Below are positions 1 to 5,883 of a stretch of 20,176 nucleotides of DNA, piece by piece. The first letter of the stretch is position 1; the number at the start of each line of letters is the position of its first letter. Both the position numbers and the translations under genes were made by a program. The notes under the pieces were generated by a model. That model worked only from the letters and a program-made list of their open reading frames with translations, was not told where the DNA came from and did not search any database. The DNA is from Pseudomonadota bacterium (GTDB lineage: Bacteria > Pseudomonadota > Gammaproteobacteria > Burkholderiales > Burkholderiaceae_B). The stretch covers positions 1 through 20,176 of the forward strand of contig JAEZBO010000106.1 of the NCBI GenBank assembly GCA_023427085.1. Reading direction: 5' to 3'.

Positions 1-70
1 CAGGACAGTGAAACGCCTTTGCGCCGATGATAGTGGACGGACGTCTGTGAAAGTAGGTCATTGTCAGGCT
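1..70 (+). rRNA. rrf: 5S ribosomal RNA, 3' part (cut by window edge)
   Basis: The first 70 bases match the 3' half of a betaproteobacterial 5S rRNA. Recognisable blocks are the GAACAGGACaGTGAAACG-type segment (entered at CAGGACAGTG), the GCGCCGATGATAGTG segment, and the closing GTGAAAGTAGGTCATTGTCAGGCT. The last bases normally pair with the 5' end, which lies outside the window. A strong terminator follows 10 bases later, as expected for the end of a 16S-23S-5S operon. The exact 3' end is set by analogy with known 5S genes and may be off by one or two bases. Confidence 0.93.
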
Positions 71-80
71 CTTATCCCGC

Positions 81-117
81 AAAACCCCACTCAGTGATCT
101 GAGTGGGGTTTTGTCTT
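81..117 (+). terminator. Rho-independent terminator of the rRNA operon
   Basis: A perfect 13-bp inverted repeat (AAAACCCCACTCA / TGAGTGGGGTTTT) encloses the 6-base loop GTGATC. The 3' arm ends in a T run continuing into GTCTTTT. It lies directly after the 5S gene. Confidence 0.93.
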
Positions 118-120
118 TTG

Positions 121-343
121 TGCCGCCGGATTCCGTCTGTTGCGGCGCCCAACACGCGCGCCGCTGATGCCGCCAGGCTCGATCAGACTGACGCGCGGTG
201 ATGCACGACGCAGGTTGTCTTGGCGTTGTAGCCATCCCGGCCACGTACCCATCCCCCCATCGTTGAATCTGCCCGCTGGCCTCAAGCCGGCCTTGGCATG
301 GATGCGCCTTTCGCTGCCTCAGCGCTCTGAGCGATCGAGCCGC
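121..343. other. Intergenic stretch, no gene supported
   Basis: These 223 bases separate the rRNA terminator from the 3' end of the iclR-like gene. A short minus-strand frame of 64 codons (285 to 91) runs into the terminator; it has no recognisable domain or ribosome binding site, so I do not call it. Short inverted repeats near 318-333 (CTCAG..CTGAG) lie just past the iclR stop but lack a T run on the minus strand. Confidence 0.5.
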
Positions 344-1174
344 TCAGCCTTGAGCCGGCCGATAGCCCAGCGACGCACTCGCCTCGGCGCAGGCCTGGCG
401 CACCGCCTGCGCCACCGGGCCCGACACGCTCGCATCAAAACCACCCGTTGCACCCAATGCGGTCAGCACCACCTGCGGCGCGCCACGCCAATCGCGGACC
501 CAGCACGACACCGCGCTGATGCCGCGCAGATGGGTGTCGACCACGCTTGCGCATCCGGCCGCCAGCACCTCGCGTCGCAAGACGCCCACCGGATCGCTGG
601 GATCGAGCTGGGCACGCAGCTCGGCCGGGGCCGCAGAGAGTTCGCTTAGCGCCATGCCCTGAATCTGCGGTTCATCCAGCAGCGCCAGAAAGGCGCGGCC
701 GGTCGCCGACCACATCACCGACATCACCGAGCCGACCCGCGCGTTGACGCTGACCGGCAGCCCCGGCTCTTCGAAACGCACGATGGTCGGTCCCTTGTTG
801 CCCATGACCGCGATGAAGCAGGTGACCGCCAAGGATTCGCGCAGCCGCAGCAGCGCGGGTTCGGCGACCCGTATCGGGTCGGCCTGGCGCATCGCGGCCA
901 GGCCGATGAACATGGCCTCGCGCGCCAGGAAATACTGTTGCGTGGTGCCATCCTGCTCGACCAGGCCCTGCGCCATCAGACTCATCAGGTAGCGATGCAC
1001 CTTGGCCGGGCTTTCGCCGGCCTGCATCGCGATCACGGTCAGGCTGGCGCGTCCGCCCAGATGCGCCAGCAGCTTGAGCACGGCCATCGCGGTCTCGGCC
1101 GCTTGCACACGCTGGCGGCGGTCGGGTGCCGCCGGAGCCAGGTCGTCGGCGGCATGGGGGAGGTCAGCAGGCAT
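344..1174 (-). CDS. IclR-family transcriptional regulator
   Basis: A 276-residue one-component regulator. An N-terminal winged helix-turn-helix (about residues 23-85, including SLTVIAMQAGESPAKVHRYL) is followed by the IclR effector-binding domain (about 95-270, with the typical WSATGRAFLAL segment). The frame can open at a TTG at 1186, but I chose the ATG at 1174 because GAAGGA lies 4 bases upstream of it. The gene is divergent from the Bug receptor gene, and the gap between them holds a strong palindrome inside a promoter. It is therefore the likely local regulator of the Bug-P450 genes, and probably of itself. IclR proteins often bind aromatic or small organic acids; the ligand cannot be read from the sequence. 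Family assignment is secure, the target is inferred. Confidence 0.88.
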   Translation of the reverse strand: MPADLPHAADDLAPAAPDRRQRVQAAETAMAVLKLLAHLGGRASLTVIAMQAGESPAKVHRYLMSLMAQGLVEQDGTTQQYFLAREAMFIGLAAMRQADPIRVAEPALLRLRESLAVTCFIAVMGNKGPTIVRFEEPGLPVSVNARVGSVMSVMWSATGRAFLALLDEPQIQGMALSELSAAPAELRAQLDPSDPVGVLRREVLAAGCASVVDTHLRGISAVSCWVRDWRGAPQVVLTALGATGGFDASVSGPVAQAVRQACAEASASLGYRPAQG

Positions 1175-1218
1175 CGGATCCTTCAATCGTCACGGTCGCG
1201 AGGCAAGGTTAACCCGGC

Positions 1219-1246
1219 TTGATTGTTTACGCATTGCGTATATGAT
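1219..1246 (+). promoter_or_regulatory. Predicted sigma-70 promoter of the first Bug gene
   Basis: TTGATT (1219-1224) and TATGAT (1241-1246) are separated by 16 bases and match the -35 and -10 consensus at 4/6 and 5/6 positions. The spacer is almost filled by the palindrome at 1228-1240, so a regulator bound there would touch RNA polymerase. The start codon is about 45 bases downstream of the expected transcription start. Confidence 0.6.
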
Positions 1247-1253
1247 TTACGCA
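1226..1253. promoter_or_regulatory. Likely IclR operator (three half-sites)
   Basis: TACGCA-T-TGCGTA is a perfect palindrome at 1228-1240. The left half, extended to TTTACGCA (1226-1233), recurs exactly at 1246-1253, 20 bases or about two helical turns away. The element lies between divergent iclR-like and Bug genes and overlaps the predicted promoter. Palindromes of about 13-15 bp are typical IclR targets. Binding is inferred. Confidence 0.65.
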
Positions 1254-1296
1254 AGAATAAAACCGAGTGGTTAAACGCCCAGCCAGGAGACCTCCC

Positions 1297-2283
1297 TTGT
1301 TCACGCTCAAGCACTGTATCGCCACGGCCTTGCTGGCCGTACCCGTTTTGTCGGCCGGTGTGGCTCATGCCGCGCAAGACGGCTATCCGTCCAAACAGAT
1401 CCGTTGGATCGTGCCGTACCCGGCCGGCGGCGGCTCGGACTTTCTGGCCCGCACGATCGGGCAAGAGCTGACTACGCGCATCAAGCAGCCGGTGGTGGTC
1501 GACAACAAGCCGGGCGGCAACACCGCTATCGGTGCCGCCGAGACCGCGCGGGCCGCGGCGGATGGCTACACCATGCTGTCCGCCGACAACGGCACGCTGG
1601 TGTTCAACTCGGTGCTGTACCAGAAGCTGTCCTACGACGCCGAGAAGGACCTGGCGCCAGTGACGTTGATGGGACGTTTTCCGATGATCCTGGTGGTCGG
1701 CCCGCAGTCGAAGATCGATAGCGCCAAGGACTTCATCGCCAAGGCCAAGAGCAAGGACGGCGGCGGCATGAATTACGCGTCCGCCGGTGCCGGCAGTCCG
1801 CATCATCTGGCGATGGAATTGCTGAAGGTCGAAGCCGGCCTGAATCTGGTGCATGTGCCTTATCGCGGGGCGGCCCCTGCGCTGGCGGACGTGGCCGGGG
1901 GCCAGTTGCCGGCGATGATGGTCGACCTGGCGGCCGGCGCGGGTTTCATCAACGGTGGCAAGGTCAAGCCGCTGGCGGTCGCCAACCCGACCCGTCTGGC
2001 GCAGTTGCCCGATGTGCCGACCTTTGCCGAACTGGGCCTGGACAAGGTGCAGGCCGCGGCGCTGGTTGGCGTCGTGGTGCCGGCCAAGACGCCAGCGTCG
2101 GTGATCGATGCGCTGAACAAGCAGGTGGTCGCCGCGGTGCAGACGCCGGCGGTGCGCCAGCGCCTGATCGAGTTCGGTATCGAGCCGGTCGGCAACACGC
2201 CGGCTGAATACGCCAAGCTGCTGCAGGACGAGCGCCAGCGCTGGCACCAGTTGATCCGCGAGCTCGGCATCAAGCTGGATTGA
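1297..2283 (+). CDS. Bug-family (TctC-type) periplasmic solute receptor 1
   Basis: A 328-residue tripartite tricarboxylate transporter receptor of the Bug family, which is greatly expanded in Bordetella and relatives. A Sec signal peptide (FTLKHCIATALLAVPVLSAG, cut after AHA near residue 25) is followed by Bug signatures: PYPAGGGSD, VVDNKPGGNTAIGA, ADGYT, YASAGAGSPHHLAMELLK, HVPYRGAAPA, GKVKPLAV and PDVPT. Bug receptors bind carboxylates or amides through backbone contacts, so the ligand is not predictable. I chose the TTG start at 1297 because AGGAGA lies 6 bases upstream and the signal peptide then starts normally. A GTG at 1267 in the same frame would add ten arginine/proline-rich residues. 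No TctA or TctB gene is present. The P450 gene follows after a hairpin. Family is secure, ligand unknown. Confidence 0.92.
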   Translation: MFTLKHCIATALLAVPVLSAGVAHAAQDGYPSKQIRWIVPYPAGGGSDFLARTIGQELTTRIKQPVVVDNKPGGNTAIGAAETARAAADGYTMLSADNGTLVFNSVLYQKLSYDAEKDLAPVTLMGRFPMILVVGPQSKIDSAKDFIAKAKSKDGGGMNYASAGAGSPHHLAMELLKVEAGLNLVHVPYRGAAPALADVAGGQLPAMMVDLAAGAGFINGGKVKPLAVANPTRLAQLPDVPTFAELGLDKVQAAALVGVVVPAKTPASVIDALNKQVVAAVQTPAVRQRLIEFGIEPVGNTPAEYAKLLQDERQRWHQLIRELGIKLD

Positions 2284-2296
2284 CGTCCGGGTGGTG

Positions 2297-2334
2297 GCCC
2301 TCCACGCCGCCAGGTGTGGAGGGCTTTATTTATT
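2297..2334 (+). terminator. Intercistronic terminator-like hairpin between Bug and P450
   Basis: GCCCTCCAC (2297-2305) pairs perfectly with GTGGAGGGC (2316-2324) across a 10-base loop and is followed by TTTATTTATT. It begins 13 bases after the Bug stop codon and ends immediately before the GGAG ribosome binding site of the P450 gene. It may end most Bug transcripts or attenuate P450 expression. Confidence 0.8.
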
Positions 2335-2343
2335 GGAGTCAGC

Positions 2344-4845
2344 ATGACGCACGCTAAATCAGGCGATCTTGGCGGCCGGCCGCCTCAGGCCCCGCTTGGC
2401 GATCACGAGGTAGATCGGGCCGGCGCTGCCGCCGGCAAGCTTGTCGACAAGCCCGTGGCGCCCACCGTCGCAGCGGGCAGTCCGGTCGATCATCCGGCGG
2501 TGCAAGCAGAGGCCGCGAATCGCTGCCCGGTCGATCACGAGGCATTGCGCGCCGCCGCGGCGATCGCGCCCAACGGCTGTCCGGTGAGCCCGCGCGCGGC
2601 GTCATTCGATCCCTTCGGCGACGGCTACCAGCAAGACCCGCCCGACTACGTGCGCTGGGCGCGCGAAGAAGAGCCGGTGTTCTACAGTCCGCAGCTGGGC
2701 TACTGGGTGGTGACGCGCTATGAGGACATCAAGACGATCTTTCGCGACAACCTGACCTTCAGCCCCAGCATCGCGCTCGAGAAGATCACACCGACCGGGC
2801 CCGAGGCCAATGCGGTGCTGGCCTCTTACGGTTACGGCATGAGCCGCACGCTGGTCAACGAGGACGAGCCGGCCCACATGCCGCGCCGGCGCCTGCTGAT
2901 GGAACCGTTCACGCCGGCCGAGCTGCTGCATCACGAGCCGATGGTACGCAAGCTGACGCGTGAATACGTCGATCGATTCATCGACGACGGGCGCGCCGAC
3001 CTGGTCGATCAGATGTTGTGGGAAGTGCCGCTGACCGTGGCGCTGCACTTTCTGGGCGTGCCCGAGGAGGACATGGATCTGCTGCGCGAATACTCCATCG
3101 CGCACACCGTCAATACCTGGGGCCGGCCCGAGCCGCAGGAGCAGGTGGCGGTCGCGCATGCGGTCGGCAATTTCTGGCAACTGGCCGGCAAGATCCTCGA
3201 CAAGATGCGGCGTGATCCGTCCGGCGGGGGCTGGATGCAATATGGCATCCGCAAGCAGCAGGACCACCCCGAGGTCGTGACCGACTCGTACCTGCATTCG
3301 ATGATGATGGCCGGCATCGTGGCGGCCCACGAGACCACCGCGAACGCGTCGGCCAACGCGATCAAGCTGTTGTTGCAGCACCCGGATGCCTGGCGCGAGA
3401 TCTGCGAAGACCCGGCGCTGATTCCCAACGCGGTCGAGGAATGCCTGCGGCATAACGGTTCGGTGGCGGCCTGGCGCCGGCTGGCCACGCGCGACGTGAC
3501 GGTCGGCGGTGTCGCGATACCGGCGGGTTCGAAGCTGCTGATCGTGACGTCCTCGGCCAACCACGACGAGCGGCAGTTCGCCGACGCCGACCTGTTCGAC
3601 ATCCGCCGCGAGAACGCCAGCGAACAGCTGACGTTTGGCTACGGCTCGCACCAGTGCATGGGCAAGAACCTGGCGCGCATGGAAATGCAGGTGTTCCTCG
3701 GAGAGCTGACTCGCCGGCTGCCGCATCTGCAGCTGGCCGACCAGCGTTTCACCTACGTGCCCAATACCTCGTTTCGCGGGCCCGAGCATCTTTGGGTCGA
3801 ATGGGACCCCGCCGCCAATCCCGAACGCCGCTCGCCCGAGCTGCTGACCGCGGTGCAGCCGGTGCGCATCGGTGAACCGTCGTCGCATGCGTTGAGCCGG
3901 CCGGTGACGGTGCTGTCGGCCGAGCCGGCCGCGCAAGGCGTGCTGCGTGTGCGGCTGGCCGCGCGGGATGGCAAGCCCTTGCCACGCTGGTCGCCGGGCG
4001 CGCACATCGATGTACTGTGCGGCGACACGGGTTGGTCGCGGCAGTACTCGCTGTGCGGCGATCCGGCGCAAACCGACGTGTTCGAGATCGCGGTATTGCG
4101 CGAGCCGGCCGGGCGCGGTGGCTCGCAGTGGCTGCACGATCACGTGCGCGCGGGGCTGTCCTTGCGGGTGCGGGGGCCGCGCAATCATTTCAGGCTGGAC
4201 GAAAGCGCCGCGCGGCTGGTGTTGATCGCCGGTGGCATCGGCATCACGCCGATCAGCGCGATGGCGCGACGCGCCCGCGAGCTGGGCAAGGACTACACGC
4301 TGCATTACAGCGGACGCACCCGCGCCGGCATGGCCTTGGTGGACGAGCTGCTTGCGCTGCATGGCGATCGCTTGCGGCTGCACATCAAGGACGAGGGAGG
4401 CCGCGCCGATTATGCGGCGCTGCTGGCCGAGCCGCGCGACGATACGCTGGTGTATGCCTGTGGCCCGCAAGGCCTGCTCGATGGCCTGGCGCAGGTTTGC
4501 GCGCATTGGCCGGCCGAGTCGCTGAAGGTCGAACATTTCCATTCGACGCTGACCGCGCTCGATCCGAGCAAGGAGCAGGCCTTCACGGTGCAGCTCAAGG
4601 ATTCGGGGCTGACCTTGACGGTGCCGGCCGATCAGACGCTGCTGACAACGCTGCGTGGTGCCAACATCGACGTGCAGAGCGACTGCGAGGAAGGCCTGTG
4701 CGGTTCGTGCGAGGTGCGCGTGCTGGACGGCCCGGTGGATCATCGCGACGTGGTGCTGACGCGCGCCGAGCGTGAACAGGGTCAGCGCATGATGTCGTGT
4801 TGCTCGCGCGCCTGCGCAGGCAAGACCTTGGTGTTGGCGCTTTGA
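2344..4845 (+). CDS. Self-sufficient cytochrome P450 fusion, CYP116B/P450RhF type
   Basis: An 833-residue cytosolic monooxygenase carrying its whole electron chain. An N-terminal tail (1-88) has [SC]PV repeats at residues 46, 61 and 79. The P450 domain (about 89-490) has the I-helix AGIVAAHETTAN (323-334), ExxR 366-369 and the heme loop FGYGSHQCMG with Cys438 as thiolate ligand. An FMN reductase domain of phthalate-dioxygenase-reductase type (about 515-725) shows RQYS 566-569, GGIGITPI 630-637 and YACGP 704-708. A C-terminal plant-type 2Fe-2S domain has Cys 781, 786, 789 and 819 (CX4CX2CX29C). NAD(P)H electrons pass through FMN and 2Fe-2S to the heme. Known relatives oxidise thiocarbamates, aromatics and ethers; the substrate here is unknown. 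The ATG at 2344 has GGAG 5 bases upstream; a GTG at 2314 would start inside the terminator hairpin. Probably linked to the upstream Bug and IclR genes. Confidence 0.93.
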   Translation: MTHAKSGDLGGRPPQAPLGDHEVDRAGAAAGKLVDKPVAPTVAAGSPVDHPAVQAEAANRCPVDHEALRAAAAIAPNGCPVSPRAASFDPFGDGYQQDPPDYVRWAREEEPVFYSPQLGYWVVTRYEDIKTIFRDNLTFSPSIALEKITPTGPEANAVLASYGYGMSRTLVNEDEPAHMPRRRLLMEPFTPAELLHHEPMVRKLTREYVDRFIDDGRADLVDQMLWEVPLTVALHFLGVPEEDMDLLREYSIAHTVNTWGRPEPQEQVAVAHAVGNFWQLAGKILDKMRRDPSGGGWMQYGIRKQQDHPEVVTDSYLHSMMMAGIVAAHETTANASANAIKLLLQHPDAWREICEDPALIPNAVEECLRHNGSVAAWRRLATRDVTVGGVAIPAGSKLLIVTSSANHDERQFADADLFDIRRENASEQLTFGYGSHQCMGKNLARMEMQVFLGELTRRLPHLQLADQRFTYVPNTSFRGPEHLWVEWDPAANPERRSPELLTAVQPVRIGEPSSHALSRPVTVLSAEPAAQGVLRVRLAARDGKPLPRWSPGAHIDVLCGDTGWSRQYSLCGDPAQTDVFEIAVLREPAGRGGSQWLHDHVRAGLSLRVRGPRNHFRLDESAARLVLIAGGIGITPISAMARRARELGKDYTLHYSGRTRAGMALVDELLALHGDRLRLHIKDEGGRADYAALLAEPRDDTLVYACGPQGLLDGLAQVCAHWPAESLKVEHFHSTLTALDPSKEQAFTVQLKDSGLTLTVPADQTLLTTLRGANIDVQSDCEEGLCGSCEVRVLDGPVDHRDVVLTRAEREQGQRMMSCCSRACAGKTLVLAL

Positions 4846-4855
4846 TGGTTCGTGT

Positions 4856-4871
4856 CCTGGCCAAGGCCAGG
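4856..4871 (+). other. Hairpin just after the P450 stop
   Basis: CCTGGCC-AA-GGCCAGG is a perfect inverted repeat starting 11 bases after the stop codon. It has no T run, so it is not a standard rho-independent terminator. It could protect the 3' end of the mRNA. Confidence 0.5.
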
Positions 4872-4912
4872 CGCGAATGCGGTCATTGGGAAAGCTGGTA
4901 TCAAGGCAAAGG

Positions 4913-4936
4913 CCGGACATGAGTGCTCATGTTCGG
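4913..4936. repeat. Inverted repeat between the P450 and gntR-like genes
   Basis: CCGGACATGAG-TG-CTCATGTTCGG has 11-base arms with one mismatch, which becomes a G-U pair in RNA. No T run follows on either strand. It may be a second stabilising stem or a protein-binding palindrome. Confidence 0.5.
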
Positions 4937-4980
4937 ACAGATAGTTGGCCCGCTGGCACGTCAGACAGCCAGCGGCGACC

Positions 4981-5098
4981 GCAGACGCACTGCCTCAGAC
5001 CGCCTGCGACGGCTGCAGATGCACTGCCTCAGACCGCCTGCGACGGCTGCAGATGCACTGCCCCTCAGACCGCCTGCGGCGTATGAAGATGCACCGCC
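4981..5098. repeat. Tandem repeat, about 34-36 bp, three copies plus a partial one
   Basis: Contiguous units start at 4981, 5015 and 5049, and a fourth partial unit starts at 5085. Units one and two (34 bp) differ by a single base, GCAGACGCAC versus GCAGATGCAC. Unit three (36 bp) has two extra C and a diverged right end. The innermost copy is the 3' end of the gntR-like gene. On the minus strand the outer copies encode a near copy of its last residues (AVHLQPSQAV against AVHLHTPQAV), each with its own TGA. No spacers are present, so this is not CRISPR. Confidence 0.85.
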
Positions 5099-5757
5099 TT
5101 CTTGTTGAGCAGGTGCTGGCGCATGATGCGTTCGGCCGCGACGCCGTCGCGTGCCATCAGCGCGGTGACGAAACGTTCGTGTTCGTCGACCGCCAGCACC
5201 CATTCGTCGCGATCCAGATTCGATTTGTAGCGCAGCGCCTGTACCTGCAGGTTCAGGCGTTCGTAGCTGGCGGTCAGCGCGGGGTTGTGCGCGGCCTGGT
5301 TGATCGCGATGTGGGTGCCCATGCTGGCGCTGAAATACGCCTTGATGTCCTCGACGCGGAAACCCTCGAGCATGCTGGCATGCAGCGCCGCGATATCGCG
5401 CAGTTCGGCGTCGCTGGCGCGCTCGGCGGCCTGGCGGATCGACAGGCCTTCAAGCACCGATAGCACGTCGAAGATGTTTTCGATGTCGGCCTGGGTGTGC
5501 TCGATGACCTCGGCGCCGCGCTTGGGCTGGATGCGCACCAGGCCATCGGCCGCCAGGATGCGGTAGGCCTCGCGCAGCGGCGTGCGCGAGACGCCGAGCC
5601 GTTCGCACAGGTCCCGTTCATTGAGGTTCGCGCCGGCCGCCAGCGTGCCGTCGGTGATCAGCTGACGCAGCCGGCCAGCCACGACGGCGGCCAGCGTGGG
5701 GTGGTTGATCGCCAGCGGATCGGCGGCCGCTGCAGCCGGGGTCTGAGGGTAATCCAT
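5065..5757 (-). CDS. GntR-family regulator, FCD (FadR-type) subfamily
   Basis: A 230-residue regulator. The winged helix-turn-helix is at about residues 20-85 (NERDLCERLGVSRTPLREAY, then ILAADGLVRIQPKRG). The helical FCD effector domain is at about 92-220, with His149, His193 and His215 in positions expected for its metal site. FCD regulators usually sense carboxylates. The ATG at 5757 has no clear ribosome binding site. The gene is divergent from the second Bug gene, and a nested palindrome of the type bound by this subfamily lies between them, so control of the Bug-CoA-transferase genes is likely. The last 12 codons have been copied tandemly downstream (4981-5098); the first copy is 36 bases away and in frame, so readthrough would add a second version of the tail. 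Confidence 0.9.
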   Translation of the reverse strand: MDYPQTPAAAAADPLAINHPTLAAVVAGRLRQLITDGTLAAGANLNERDLCERLGVSRTPLREAYRILAADGLVRIQPKRGAEVIEHTQADIENIFDVLSVLEGLSIRQAAERASDAELRDIAALHASMLEGFRVEDIKAYFSASMGTHIAINQAAHNPALTASYERLNLQVQALRYKSNLDRDEWVLAVDEHERFVTALMARDGVAAERIMRQHLLNKKAVHLHTPQAV

Positions 5758-5786
5758 AGGTGCACGTCGAATCGAATCGGCTTAAC

Positions 5787-5810
5787 TTGGTATCTGGTAT
5801 ACCAAATACC
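5787..5810. promoter_or_regulatory. Likely GntR/FCD operator, nested palindrome
   Basis: An inner perfect palindrome GGTATACC (5796-5803; TGGTATACCA at 5795-5804) is flanked by outer arms GGTAT (5789-5793) and ATACC (5806-5810). Both pairs share the centre 5799.5. FCD regulators typically bind TGGTxxxACCA-like sites. A possible -10, TATGCT (5812-5817), follows directly, with TTGGTA 19 bases before it as a weak -35; the promoter call is tentative. Confidence 0.65.
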
Positions 5811-5883
5811 CTATGCTAAGAGTCCACAAAGATTTTGTCGAGCGACTTGCGACGACAAAGCAACGATAAGGATGGAGACAGCA

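Noticed and set aside
91..285. Small minus-strand frame of 64 codons after the 5S gene
   Set aside because: It runs into the rRNA terminator, has no visible ribosome binding site or recognisable domain, and lies in an otherwise empty gap.
2602..4920. Long minus-strand open frame (772 codons) opposite the P450 gene
   Set aside because: It is antisense to a clearly conserved three-domain enzyme, has no recognisable domain and is rich in Arg/His/Gln, as expected for shadow frames in GC-rich DNA.
4981..5098. Possible CRISPR array
   Set aside because: The repeats are directly contiguous with no unique spacers and derive from the adjacent gene's 3' end.
5497..5883. N-terminal extension of the second Bug frame
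   Set aside because: It crosses the divergent regulator and its operator; the signal peptide and ribosome binding site fix the start at 5884.
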